64,000 bases of DNA from Streptomyces rhizoryzae (GTDB taxonomy: Bacteria > Actinomycetota > Actinomycetes > Streptomycetales > Streptomycetaceae): NCBI RefSeq assembly GCF_023155275.1, contig NZ_JALMUV010000005.1:1-64000 (forward strand). Direction: 5' to 3'. The translations under genes and the position numbers were made by a program. The notes beneath the pieces are model-generated. The model did no database searches. It was not told the DNA's origin and was given only the letters and a program-made list of their open reading frames with translations. Shown piece by piece: positions 17,493 to 26,160 of the stretch. Position 1 is the stretch's first letter; each line of letters begins with the position of its first letter.

Positions 17493-17548
17493 GGGCGGGC
17501 GCCCGGCGCGGTGGGCCGCCGGGCGGGCGCCCGGCGCGGTGGGCCGCC
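17493..17548. repeat. 28-bp perfect tandem repeat, two copies
   Basis: Bases 17493-17520 and 17521-17548 are identical 28-mers (beginning GGGCGGGCGCCC), followed by a degenerate partial copy. Each unit contains its own GGGCGC/GCGCCC-type symmetry. It is in non-coding DNA about 220 bases before the phosphatase start. Confidence 0.8.
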
Positions 17549-17765
17549 GGGCGCTGCCGGGCGGGGCGTGGCCCGGCGGGCCACCCGGGTGCACCGGACG
17601 CCCAGCACCCGGCCGGTGGCACCGGCGGCCCGGACCGCGGCGCACGCCTGAGGCGGCCCGGACCCGGCCCGCGCGGCGGGCCCCGGCCGGAGGGACGGCG
17701 CGCCGCCGCTGCGGGCGGCGGCCGCCGGGAATGCGGGCCGCCCGGGCCCCGCCTAAGGTGTTCGC

Positions 17766-19913
17766 ATGGCCCAGCGGCCCCCCGACCCCTCCGCGGGGCG
17801 CTACGCCCCCCGCGCCGACCGGGACGCGCCCCGGGTCGAGGAGTCGGTGCCGGGGGTGTCCCACCGCGAGCCGGTCGGCCTGCGCGAGCGGCTCTCGCTC
17901 AACCGCATGGGCACCTTCGACTGGGACCTGGACCGCGGCGCGATGGAGCTGGACCCCGGCGCGATGGAGGTCTTCGACCTGCGCCCCGGCGAGTACGACG
18001 GGGCGCCGATGTCGCTGATCTCCCGGGTGCCACCGGAGGAGGGCATGCGCCTGGACGCCGCGCTCTCCCAGGCCCTCCAGGACGGCAGCTCCTCCTACGG
18101 GGCGTACTTCCGCGTCCAGTGCCGGGACGGGACCCGCCGGTGGACGCACTCCCAGGGCCGGATCCTGCACGACGCGCGGGGCGTGGCGTACCGGGTCATC
18201 GGCATCGTCCGGGAGGCGACCAGCGAACTCGCCGACTCCGCGCTGCTGCGCTCGCTCCAGCAGGAGCGGCAGCGGCAGACGGTCATGGTGCAGCAGACCA
18301 CCGCCGCGCTGGCCCGGGCGCTGTCGGTGCGGGACGTGACGCGGGTGCTGACCGGGGCCGGCGGCGCCCGGCGGTTCGGCGCGGATGCGCTGGTGCTGGG
18401 GCTGGTGGAGAACGACCGCTTCGAGGTGATCGCGACCGCCGGGCTGGACGGCGACGTGCCCGAGGACATGATGCGCTCGCGGCTGGACGACACCCTGCCG
18501 CTGTCCGAGGCGGTGCGCCACCGGCGGCCGAGCTTCCTGAGCACCCGCGGCGAGCTGGTCGCCCGCTACCCGCAGCTGCGGCCCTACGTCGACGTGCTGC
18601 CGACCGGCAGCGCCGCGTTCCTGCCGCTGATCGCCCAGGACACCGTGCTGGGGGCGCTGGGGCTGTTCAACCACGAGCCGGCCGTGCAGTCGACGGAGGC
18701 GCGGAACCTGGCGCTGGCGCTGGCCGGTGTGGTGGCGCAGTCCCTCCAGCGGGCGACCCTCTTCGACCAGGAGCGGGAGTTCGCCACCGGCCTCCAGGCG
18801 GCGATGCTGCCGCGCCGGCTGCCGCCCATCGCGGGCGGCGAGGTCACCGTCCGCTACCACCCGGCGAGCGTCGGCCGGGACGTCGGCGGCGACTGGTACG
18901 ACGTGATCGCGCTGCCGCAGGGCCGCGTCGGGCTGGTGGTCGGCGACGTCCAGGGGCACGACACGCACGCCGCGGCGGTGATGGGCCAGCTGCGGATCGC
19001 GCTGCGGGCCTATGCCAGCGAGGGGCACGCCCCGGAGACGGTGCTGGTGCGGGCCTCCCGCTTCCTGGCGGAGCTGGAGACCGAGCGGTTCGCGACCTGC
19101 ACCTACGTCCAGGCCGACCTGGAGTCCGGGGCGCTGCACCTGGCCCGGGCCGGTCATCTGGGGCCGCTGATCTGCAACAGCTCCCGGCACATCGACTGGC
19201 CGGAGACCAGCGGCGGACTGCCGCTGGGCCTGGCCACCGGCTTCGGCCACGACCACTTCCCGGAGACCCAGCTGTTCCTGGAGCCGGGCTCGACGCTGCT
19301 GCTGTGCACCGACGGGCTGGTCGAGCAGCCCGGCCGGGACATCTCGGCGGGCATGGCCGCGCTGTCCGCCACGGTCCGGGCCGGCCCGGCCGAGCTGGAC
19401 GCGCTGGCCGACCGGCTCTCCGACCACCTGTGGGCCCGGCCGGGCTCGGACGACGACATGGCGCTGCTGCTGCTCCACCGCAGCGCGGTCCCCGGGGAGG
19501 CCGCCACCCCGCGGATGCGGCTGCACGTGCACCAGGCCGACCCGGCGGGCACCGCGGAGGTCCGCTCGGCGCTGCGCCGCACCCTGGACCAGTGGCGGGC
19601 CGGCGCGGTCACCCACGACGTGGAGGTCGCCGCCTCCGAGCTGATCGCCAACGCGCTCACCCACACCGAGAGCGGCGCGCTGGTCTCGGTGGAGCTGCTG
19701 CCCGGGGCGCCGCCCCGGATCCGGCTGGAGGTCGAGGACCGCTCCAGCCAGTGGCCGCGCCGCCGCCGGCCCGGCGAGACCGCGACCTCGGGCCGCGGGC
19801 TGCTGCTGGTGGAGGCGCTGGCGGACCGCTGGGGCGCGGAGCCGCGGGGCTCGGGCAAGGCGCTGTGGTGCGAGTTCACGGTGCCGTCCGGCCCGGGCGG
19901 AACCGGAACCTGA
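17766..19913 (+). CDS. PAS-GAF-SpoIIE phosphatase with HATPase domain (copy A)
   Basis: A 715-residue signalling protein. Residues about 40-160 are PAS-like ([38 protein letters not shown]), about 180-345 GAF, about 365-580 a PP2C/SpoIIE phosphatase with metal-binding GGDWYDV, VGDVQGHD, CTDGLVEQP and [10 protein letters not shown], and about 590-711 a HATPase_c_2 anti-sigma-type kinase domain ([28 protein letters not shown]). Such proteins both dephosphorylate anti-anti-sigma factors and act as switch kinases, controlling sigma-B-like stress and development pathways. A close paralog lies inverted at 27633-29696. The caspase-like gene starts 139 bases downstream on the same strand. Confidence 0.92.
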   Translation: MAQRPPDPSAGRYAPRADRDAPRVEESVPGVSHREPVGLRERLSLNRMGTFDWDLDRGAMELDPGAMEVFDLRPGEYDGAPMSLISRVPPEEGMRLDAALSQALQDGSSSYGAYFRVQCRDGTRRWTHSQGRILHDARGVAYRVIGIVREATSELADSALLRSLQQERQRQTVMVQQTTAALARALSVRDVTRVLTGAGGARRFGADALVLGLVENDRFEVIATAGLDGDVPEDMMRSRLDDTLPLSEAVRHRRPSFLSTRGELVARYPQLRPYVDVLPTGSAAFLPLIAQDTVLGALGLFNHEPAVQSTEARNLALALAGVVAQSLQRATLFDQEREFATGLQAAMLPRRLPPIAGGEVTVRYHPASVGRDVGGDWYDVIALPQGRVGLVVGDVQGHDTHAAAVMGQLRIALRAYASEGHAPETVLVRASRFLAELETERFATCTYVQADLESGALHLARAGHLGPLICNSSRHIDWPETSGGLPLGLATGFGHDHFPETQLFLEPGSTLLLCTDGLVEQPGRDISAGMAALSATVRAGPAELDALADRLSDHLWARPGSDDDMALLLLHRSAVPGEAATPRMRLHVHQADPAGTAEVRSALRRTLDQWRAGAVTHDVEVAASELIANALTHTESGALVSVELLPGAPPRIRLEVEDRSSQWPRRRRPGETATSGRGLLLVEALADRWGAEPRGSGKALWCEFTVPSGPGGTGT

Positions 19914-20052
19914 ACTCCCGCCTGTCCGCCGGGAGATGGCGGCCGGCCGCCCGGCGTGCGCACCGCGCGCGAAACGGTCCGGACCCCGGGACAGCCGTGC
20001 CAGGATGGCGGCGAGCGCGCGCCGTGGAGGAGCGCGCCTGGGGGAGGACACC

Positions 20053-21666
20053 ATGAGTGGCAGATCCGCGGGCCGGTGGTTCCCGTACGGCCCGGCGAGC
20101 CGCGCCGTACTGATCGGGACGAGCCGCTTCACCAGCCCGGGTCTGGACGACCTGCCGTCGGTCGCGAACAGCCTGTGGGGGCTGCGGGACGCGCTCACCC
20201 ACGGCACGCACGGCCTGCTGGCCCCGGAGCACTGCCGGGTGCTGCCGGATCCCACCGACGCGGCGGCCATCGGCGAGGCGCTGACCCGCGCGGAGGAGGA
20301 GGCGCGGGAGCTGCTGCTGGTCTACTACGCCGGGCACGGGGTGCTGGACGACGACGGGCGGCTGCACCTGGGGCTGGTGCCCACCGACCGGAGCCATGTG
20401 CGGTTCTCCGGGGTGCCGATCGACGTGGTGAAGCGGCATCTGGAGGGGTCGCCGGCGCGGGCCCGGGTGCTGATCCTGGACTGCTGCTTCTCGGGCCGGG
20501 CGATCTCGGTGATGTCCGATCCGGTGTCGCTGGCGCTGGGCCAGCTGGATCTGTCCGGCACGTACATCCTCACCGCCGCCCCGAAGAACGCGCCGGCCCT
20601 GGCGCCCCCCGGGGAGCGGTACACCGCGTTCACCGGCGCGTTGCTGGACGCGCTGGGCGCGTCGATGCCGCTCACCCTGGACGAGATCCACGCCTACGCC
20701 GACGGGCTGCTCAGCCGCCGGCCGACGCCGATGCCCCGGCCGCAGCGGCTGGCGTCCGGCGCGACGGGCTCGCTGGTGCTGATGCGGGGGCCGGCGGGCA
20801 CGGCGGGCGCCGCGGGCGCGCCGGGTCCGTCCGGCGCGGTGCCGCCACCGGGTCCGGTGCGCCCACCGAACCCGGTGCCACCGCACGGCCCGGTGCCACC
20901 GCACGGCCCGGTGCCGCCGCACGGCCCGGTCGCGCCGGTCCCGCCGCGCCGGTCCCGGCGCCGGGGCGGGCTGCTGCTGCTCACCGCCGCGGCCGCCGGC
21001 GCGCTCGCGGTGGTGCTGACCACGACGCTGGTCAACCACCTGACCGGCGCGGACAGCGCCGGCACCGGCGGCGCGGCGGACGGCACCCGGGGCGGGAACC
21101 ACACCACCCAGGGCACCACCGGCGGCACCGCCCCCGCCACCCCCACCACTCCCCCGCCCACCGCGACGACGGGCGCCCCGCCCACGCGGGACGCCCGGCC
21201 CAGCCCGGCCGCCGACACCTCGACCGTCGTCTACCGCGACCGCAAGCTGTTCTGGCGCGCCGCGGCCTGTCTGGGCAATCCCGTCCAGGGACTCGACCTC
21301 GACAAGCCCGCCGCCAACGCGGTGGCCTTCGCCACCCAGGACACCGATCTGGTCTACGTGGGCTGTATGTCCCCGGCGTACATCCAACTCGGCGACGCGG
21401 CGTTCACCCAGCTGCGGGCGGGCACCGCGGACGCCGGGACGAACACCGCGGCGGCCTGCCGGGCGGCGGCCGAGGGCAACCCCCTCGGCGCGCGCACCAA
21501 CGCCGGCAAGATCACCGCCGGCACCGTCTGGTGCGTGGTGACCAGCCAGAACCAGGTCGCGAAGGTGGTGTTCACCAAGGTGGACCCGACGGACAGCAGC
21601 AGCGGGGCGGGCCCGGCCAACCCGACCTTCGAGCTGTCCGCCACCCTGTGGAGCGACGCGTCCTGA
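20053..21666 (+). CDS. Membrane-anchored caspase-like peptidase (EACC1-associated type)
   Basis: A 537-residue protein. Residues 15-245 are a peptidase C14 (caspase/metacaspase) domain: start SRAVLIGTSRF, DLPSVANSL, catalytic-His motif LLVYYAGHGV (His95), catalytic-Cys motif ILDCCFSGRA (Cys144/145). The N-terminal wording matches the group named 'caspase, EACC1-associated', linked by comparative genomics to NTP-dependent bacterial conflict systems (family knowledge, recalled). Residues 247-300 are Pro/Gly-rich with three PPHGPV repeats, 305-328 a single membrane helix, then a Thr/Pro-rich stalk and a C-terminal about 140-residue extracytoplasmic domain with four Cys, not recognised. The protease thus faces the cytosol with an outside sensor-like domain. 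ATG 20053 has GGGGAGGA five bases upstream. Confidence 0.88.
   Translation: MSGRSAGRWFPYGPASRAVLIGTSRFTSPGLDDLPSVANSLWGLRDALTHGTHGLLAPEHCRVLPDPTDAAAIGEALTRAEEEARELLLVYYAGHGVLDDDGRLHLGLVPTDRSHVRFSGVPIDVVKRHLEGSPARARVLILDCCFSGRAISVMSDPVSLALGQLDLSGTYILTAAPKNAPALAPPGERYTAFTGALLDALGASMPLTLDEIHAYADGLLSRRPTPMPRPQRLASGATGSLVLMRGPAGTAGAAGAPGPSGAVPPPGPVRPPNPVPPHGPVPPHGPVPPHGPVAPVPPRRSRRRGGLLLLTAAAAGALAVVLTTTLVNHLTGADSAGTGGAADGTRGGNHTTQGTTGGTAPATPTTPPPTATTGAPPTRDARPSPAADTSTVVYRDRKLFWRAAACLGNPVQGLDLDKPAANAVAFATQDTDLVYVGCMSPAYIQLGDAAFTQLRAGTADAGTNTAAACRAAAEGNPLGARTNAGKITAGTVWCVVTSQNQVAKVVFTKVDPTDSSSGAGPANPTFELSATLWSDAS
20872..20935 (+). repeat. 18-bp in-frame tandem repeat in the caspase linker
   Basis: Three near-identical 18-base units (CCACCGCACGGCCCGGTG type) encode PPHGPV repeats in the proline-rich linker between the caspase domain and the membrane helix. 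Copy number may vary between strains without frameshift. Confidence 0.75.
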
Positions 21667-21723
21667 CCCGGCGGGGCCGCGCCGGGTCAGGGGCATCGGG
21701 ACGGCGATGCGGGCGGGCCGGGG

Positions 21724-23124
21724 CTACTCCTCCTCCGGCCCGTACCACAGCGTGGTCATGTTGCAGAACTCCCGGATGCCGTGGCCGGCCAGCTCCCGGC
21801 CGTAGCCGGAGCGCTTGGCACCGCCGAACGGCAGGCCGGGGTGGGAGGCGGTCATGCCGTTGAAGAACACCCCGCCGGCGACGAGGTCGCGGGCCAGCCG
21901 CTCCTGCTCCGCCGGGTCCCTGGTCCAGGCGTTGGAACTGAGCCCGAACGGGGTGTCGTTGGCGAGCGCGACGGCCTCGTCCAGGTCGGCGACGCGGTAG
22001 ACCACGGCGACCGGCCCGAACGCCTCCTCGCGGTGGATCCGCATGCTCGGGGTGACGCCGGTGAGCACGGTCGGCTCGTAGAACCAGCCGGCCTGCGCGC
22101 CGGGCGGGCGGCGGCCGCCGCAGAGCGCGCGGGCGCCCTGGTGGACCGCGTCGTCGACCAGTTCCTCCAGGTCGGAGCGGCCCTGTTCGCTGGCGAGCGG
22201 GCCGACGTCGGTGTCCTCGTCCATCGGGTCGCCGACGGTCAGCGCGGCCATGCCCGCGGTGAACCGCTCGGTGAAGGCGTCGTAGACGTCGTTGTGGACG
22301 ATGAACCGCTTGGCGGCGATGCAGGACTGGCCGTTGTTCTGGACGCGGGCGGTGACGGCGACCTTGGCGGCCTTGTCGAGGTCGGCGGAGGGCAGGACGA
22401 CGTAGGGGTCGCTGCCGCCGAGTTCCAGGACGGTCTTCTTGACCTCGTCGCCGGCGATCGAGGCGACCGAGCGGCCGGCGGGTTCGCTGCCGGTGAGGGT
22501 GGCGGCGGCCACCCGCGGGTCGCGCAGGATGTCCTCGACGGCGCCGGAGCCGATCAGCAGGGTCTGGAAGCAGCCGTCGGGGTAGCCGGCGCGGCGGAAG
22601 AGCTCCTCCAGGTAGAGCGCGGTCTGCGGGACGTTGGAGGCGTGTTTGAGCAGTCCGGTGTTGCCGGCCATGAGGGCGGGGGCGGCGAACCGTACGACCT
22701 GCCACAGCGGGAAGTTCCAGGGCATCACCGCGAGGACGGGGCCGAGCGGCCGGTAGCGCACCACCGCGCGGACCGCGCCGGAGTCGTGCACGTCGGCGGG
22801 GTCGGGGCGCTCGTCGCCGAGCAGCGCCTCGGCGTGGTCGGCGTACCAGCGCATGGCCTTGACGGACTTGGCGGCCTCGGCGCGGGCCTGGGCCAGGGGT
22901 TTGCCCATCTCGGTGGTCATCGTCCGGGCGACGTCGTCCTGGTCGGCCTCCAGCAGGTTGGCGGCCTTGTGCAGCAGTTCGGCGCGGCGGGCGAAGGACG
23001 AGCTGCGGTGCAGCTGGAAGCCCTGTTCGGCGCGGACCAGGCGGTCCTCGATCTCGCCTGCGTTGAGCGCGTCGAAGGTCTTGAGGGTCTCGCCGGTCGC
23101 CGGGTTGACCGTGGCGATGGCCAT
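21724..23124 (-). CDS. gabD: NAD(P)-dependent succinate-semialdehyde dehydrogenase
   Basis: A 466-residue aldehyde dehydrogenase. Conserved elements in order: [10 protein letters not shown] (oxyanion Asn), the cofactor loop [27 protein letters not shown] (general-base Glu), [12 protein letters not shown] (catalytic Cys) and [13 protein letters not shown]. The sequence from [12 protein letters not shown] onward is typical of the succinate-semialdehyde dehydrogenase group widespread in actinomycetes; it oxidises succinic semialdehyde to succinate after GABA or polyamine catabolism. The start is ATG 23124, not the GTG nine bases earlier, because AAGGAGG lies eight bases before the ATG and overlaps the GTG. 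It is the last gene of a leftward run that includes a glutamine-synthetase-like enzyme. Confidence 0.88.
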   Translation of the reverse strand: MAIATVNPATGETLKTFDALNAGEIEDRLVRAEQGFQLHRSSSFARRAELLHKAANLLEADQDDVARTMTTEMGKPLAQARAEAAKSVKAMRWYADHAEALLGDERPDPADVHDSGAVRAVVRYRPLGPVLAVMPWNFPLWQVVRFAAPALMAGNTGLLKHASNVPQTALYLEELFRRAGYPDGCFQTLLIGSGAVEDILRDPRVAAATLTGSEPAGRSVASIAGDEVKKTVLELGGSDPYVVLPSADLDKAAKVAVTARVQNNGQSCIAAKRFIVHNDVYDAFTERFTAGMAALTVGDPMDEDTDVGPLASEQGRSDLEELVDDAVHQGARALCGGRRPPGAQAGWFYEPTVLTGVTPSMRIHREEAFGPVAVVYRVADLDEAVALANDTPFGLSSNAWTRDPAEQERLARDLVAGGVFFNGMTASHPGLPFGGAKRSGYGRELAGHGIREFCNMTTLWYGPEEE

Positions 23125-23174
23125 GTTCGGCACCTCCTTGCGGTGGGCTGCGGGGGCGGGTGGGGGAGCCGGGT

Positions 23175-23474
23175 TCAGGGGCCGTCCGGCGGCCGGGTCA
23201 GCGGCCGGGGCGCCGGGGACGGGTCCGGGACCGGGTCGGGGCCGGGCGGGCGCGGCACCGGCGAGGGCTCCGGCGGGAGCGGCTGGGGCGGCGCCGGCGG
23301 GTGCGGCGGCGGCCCGGGCATCGGGCCGGGGCCGGGCGGCGGTTCCGGGGCGGGGCCGGGCGGTGGCTCCGGGACGGGACCCGGCGGCGGGCCTCCGGGG
23401 TCCGGCGGGACCGGTGGGGGCTGCGGTTCTCGGTCGGCGGTGCGACCGCGGTCGGTGTGCGGGTGCCGCTGCAC
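23175..23474 (-). CDS. Small proline-rich protein
   Basis: A 99-residue leftward gene starting at GTG 23474, with GGAGG six bases upstream. After a short charged start (MQRHPHTDRGRTADRE) it is about half proline in PEPPPGPAPEPPPGPGP-style repeats. There is no signal peptide or membrane helix. Such extended Pro-rich chains act as linkers or spacers; no family is recognised. It lies between the MFS transporter gene (117 bases upstream) and gabD (50 bases downstream) on the same strand. The ribosome-binding site argues for translation, but low-complexity GC DNA can mimic such a frame, so the call is moderate. Confidence 0.5.
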   Translation of the reverse strand: MQRHPHTDRGRTADREPQPPPVPPDPGGPPPGPVPEPPPGPAPEPPPGPGPMPGPPPHPPAPPQPLPPEPSPVPRPPGPDPVPDPSPAPRPLTRPPDGP

Positions 23475-23591
23475 GGCGGGCCTCCGGTATGGGACGACTG
23501 GTGGCTTATGAGCCCCCGTACCCGAGTCTGGCCCGTCCATGGCCCCGGCGCACGGTGGATTCCGGCGCCGGGCCGGGCCGTCGCCCGGGCG

Positions 23592-24899
23592 TCACGGGCG
23601 GGGGTCGCGGGCGTCGTAGCGGGCGAAGGCGCGGCGGCCCAGCCCGAGCGCGGTCACCACCAGCACGCAGGCCAGGCCGCCGCCGATCACCGCGGCGGCG
23701 GGCGAGGTGAGGTCGGCGGCGGAGCCGGCCAGGAAGTCGCCGAGCCGCGGCCCGCCGGCGACCACCACGACGAAGACGCCCTGGAGGCGGCCGCGCATCT
23801 CGTCGGGGGTGGCGGCCTGGAGCATGGTGCTGCGGAACACCATCGAGACGGTGTCCGCGCAGCCCGCGACAGCCAGGAAGAACAGGCCCAGCCACAGGTG
23901 CCGGGAGAGGCCGAAGGCGGCGATGGCCGCGCCCCAGCCCGCCACCGCCAGCAGGATGGCCAGGCCGTGCCGGCGGACGCCGCCGAGCCAGCCGGAGAAC
24001 AGCCCGCCGAGCACCGCGCCGACCGCGGGCGCCGCGACGAGCAGGCCGACGGTCCTGGCGTCGCCGCCGAACCACAGCGCGGCGATCGCCGGGAAGAGCG
24101 CCCGGGGCTGGGCCAGCACCATCGCGGCCAGGTCGGAGAAGAACGTCATCCGCAGGTTGGGGCGGGTGGCGAGGAAGCGCAGGCCGTCCAGGACCGAGGC
24201 GCGGCGCGGCGGCCGGTCGCCCGCACCGGGCCGCATCGCCGGCAGCCGCCACATGGCGTAGAGGGAGGCGCCGAACGCCACCACGTCGATGAGGTAGGCC
24301 GCCTGGTAGCCCCACCAGCCGACGATCAGGCCGCCCAGCATCGGCCCGCCCATCAGGCCGAGGTTGGTGGTGAGGGACGACAGGGCGTTGGCGGCCGGCA
24401 GCTGCTCGGCGGGCAGCAGCCGGGGGATCATCGAGGAGCGGGCCGGGGAGTTCATCGCGAAGCAGACGGCCTGGAGCGCGACGACGGTGTAGAGCAGCCA
24501 GACCCGGTGGTAGCCGGCGAGCGCCGCGGCGGCCAGCGCGACCGACAGCACGGTGGCTCCGGCGGCGCTGACGAGGCCGAGCTTGCGGCGGTCGACGGTG
24601 TCGGCGACGGCGCCGCCGTAGAGCCCGAAGACGATCAGCGGGACCAGGGAGCACAGGCCCACCAGGCCGACGGCGAAGGTGGAGCGGGTGAGGGCGTAGA
24701 CCTGGAGGGAGACCGCCAGCGCGGTCATCTGCTGGCCCATCCAGGAGACGGTGTTGCCGCACCACAGGCGGCGGTAGTCCGGCGAGGTGCGCAGCGGCGT
24801 CAGATCGGCGAATATCCGGCCGCTCAGCGGTCCGCGGGGCTTTCCGGCCGGGGCGGCCCGGTCACCGGCGGGCGCATCGGAGGTCGTTGTACGTGGCAC
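23592..24899 (-). CDS. MFS transporter (12-helix, EntS-like)
   Basis: A 435-residue major-facilitator protein. SPDYRRLWCGNTVSWMGQQM opens helix 1, GGAVADTVDRRKL is the loop 2-3 MFS signature, and NSPARSSMIPRLLPAEQLPAAN with SSLTTNLGLMGGPMLGGLI is typical of the EntS/multidrug exporter group. A central cytoplasmic loop (RPGAGDRPPRRASVLDGL) and GGVRRHGLAILLA follow. Probable role is proton-driven export of a small molecule. GTG 24899 is chosen for length; a GTG at 24914 is also possible and neither has a clear ribosome-binding site. It is co-directional with the amidohydrolase (58-base gap). Confidence 0.85.
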   Translation of the reverse strand: MPRTTTSDAPAGDRAAPAGKPRGPLSGRIFADLTPLRTSPDYRRLWCGNTVSWMGQQMTALAVSLQVYALTRSTFAVGLVGLCSLVPLIVFGLYGGAVADTVDRRKLGLVSAAGATVLSVALAAAALAGYHRVWLLYTVVALQAVCFAMNSPARSSMIPRLLPAEQLPAANALSSLTTNLGLMGGPMLGGLIVGWWGYQAAYLIDVVAFGASLYAMWRLPAMRPGAGDRPPRRASVLDGLRFLATRPNLRMTFFSDLAAMVLAQPRALFPAIAALWFGGDARTVGLLVAAPAVGAVLGGLFSGWLGGVRRHGLAILLAVAGWGAAIAAFGLSRHLWLGLFFLAVAGCADTVSMVFRSTMLQAATPDEMRGRLQGVFVVVVAGGPRLGDFLAGSAADLTSPAAAVIGGGLACVLVVTALGLGRRAFARYDARDPRP

Positions 24900-24957
24900 G
24901 CGGCAGTAAACCACGCCACCCGGCCGCCGGTGAACGGGTGATCCGGCCGAGTGCCCC

Positions 24958-26160
24958 TTACCTCTCCCGCCCGGCGGCCCCCGGGCCGCCCGCCCCCGGC
25001 CCGTCCTCCTCCGGGACGTCCCCCGCCAGCCCGTACACCCGCCGTGCGTTGTCCGCCGCGAGCATCGCGCCGACCCGCCGGGCGTCCGCCGCCGACCACG
25101 CCCCGGACGCCGTCCACCCGTCCAGCAGTTCCGCCAGCGCGGTGCGGAACAGCGCACTGCCGACGACGTACAGCTCGGGCAGGCCGTAGGCGTCGGTGGA
25201 GAACAGCAGCTTGCCGAACGGCGCCAGCTCCAGGAACTCGGCGAGCACCGCGGCGGCCCGGGTGCCGGTGTGGGTGAGGGTCAGCCCGACGTCGGCGTAG
25301 ACGTGCGGGAACACCGCCGCCAGGTAGGCGGCCTGGCGGTGGTACGGGTAGCAGTGCAGCAGCACCAGGTCGGTACCGGTGTCGGCGGTGGCCCGCAGCA
25401 GGTCGGTGAGGAGCGCCGGGTCGGCGTGGTCCAGCCGGAGGTCGGGGTCGCCGAAGCCGGTGTGCAGCTGGAGCGGCCGGCCGGTGGCGACCGCCAGCCA
25501 GATCAGGTGGCGCAGCAGCACCGGGTCGGCCAGCCGGGGCGCGCCCGCGGCGAGCCAGTCCCGGGCCGCGGTCCGCACCGCGTCCGGGCCGGGCGGCCGG
25601 GGGTCGAGGGCGAGGCCGTGCCGGTAGGCGGCCACCGACTTGAACGCGACGGCGGTGCGGGCCGCCGCGTGCACGGCGCGCTCCAGGGCGCCGGTGAAGC
25701 CCTCGGCGTCCGCCGCGCCGCCCGCGCGGTGGCCGGCGGCGAGCCGCTCGGCCAGCGCCTCCAGCCGCACCACCTCCCGCCCGGTGCCGCCACCCGCGGC
25801 GGCGGTCTCGGCCGGACCGGTCAGGTCGCCGGGCAGCCCGGTGTCGAGGAGGTAGACGCCGATGCCGGTGGCGGACAGCAGGCGGCGCCGGGTGGCGTCC
25901 GGGCCCAGTTCGCGGCGGCGGGCCAGGTAGTCCTCCGGCGGGCAGTGCGCGGGCAGGCCGAGCAGCGGCGGGCACCAGCGGCGGACCGCGAAGCCGGTCT
26001 GGGTGTCGAAGAACGAGGTGCCGGGCGCCGGCGGCCGGTCCGCCTCGGTGAGCAGTCCGGCGAACTCCGCGGCGTCCGGCTCGTACCGCAGCACCCCGTG
26101 GCAGTGGTGGTCCACCAGCGGCGGCAGCCCGCCGGCCGGCGGGCCGGCCGCGGCGCTCAC
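24958..26160 (-). CDS. Metal-dependent amidohydrolase, FluG N-terminal-like
   Basis: A 400-residue TIM-barrel amidohydrolase (PF04909 type). The metal-binding VDHHCHGVL lies near residue 15, [14 protein letters not shown] and [17 protein letters not shown] carry later His ligands, and [15 protein letters not shown] the catalytic Asp. The last motifs match the amidohydrolase half of fungal FluG, which is fused to a glutamine-synthetase-like half. Here the GS-like gene is immediately upstream, and the two overlap at GTGA (26157-26160), so synthesis is coupled. Likely role is hydrolysis of the gamma-glutamyl compound made by the partner (inference). Confidence 0.82.
   Translation of the reverse strand: MSAAAGPPAGGLPPLVDHHCHGVLRYEPDAAEFAGLLTEADRPPAPGTSFFDTQTGFAVRRWCPPLLGLPAHCPPEDYLARRRELGPDATRRRLLSATGIGVYLLDTGLPGDLTGPAETAAAGGGTGREVVRLEALAERLAAGHRAGGAADAEGFTGALERAVHAAARTAVAFKSVAAYRHGLALDPRPPGPDAVRTAARDWLAAGAPRLADPVLLRHLIWLAVATGRPLQLHTGFGDPDLRLDHADPALLTDLLRATADTGTDLVLLHCYPYHRQAAYLAAVFPHVYADVGLTLTHTGTRAAAVLAEFLELAPFGKLLFSTDAYGLPELYVVGSALFRTALAELLDGWTASGAWSAADARRVGAMLAADNARRVYGLAGDVPEEDGPGAGGPGAAGRER

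Larger units (their letters stand above)
17303..17765. other. Intergenic region with terminator and tandem repeat
   Basis: 463 bases between the crotonase gene and the SpoIIE phosphatase. It contains a perfect stem-loop (17358-17395) and a 28-bp tandem duplication (17493-17548), both listed. Remaining open frames look like GC background. The phosphatase promoter should lie in the last 150 bases. Confidence 0.5.

Noticed and set aside
17310..17651. Possible 113-codon gene after the crotonase operon
   Set aside because: It overlaps the terminator hairpin and the 28-bp tandem repeat, has no ribosome-binding site and is Pro/Gly/Arg background.
23125..23133. GTG 23133 as gabD start
   Set aside because: It falls inside the ribosome-binding site AAGGAGGTG; ATG 23124 is eight bases downstream of it.
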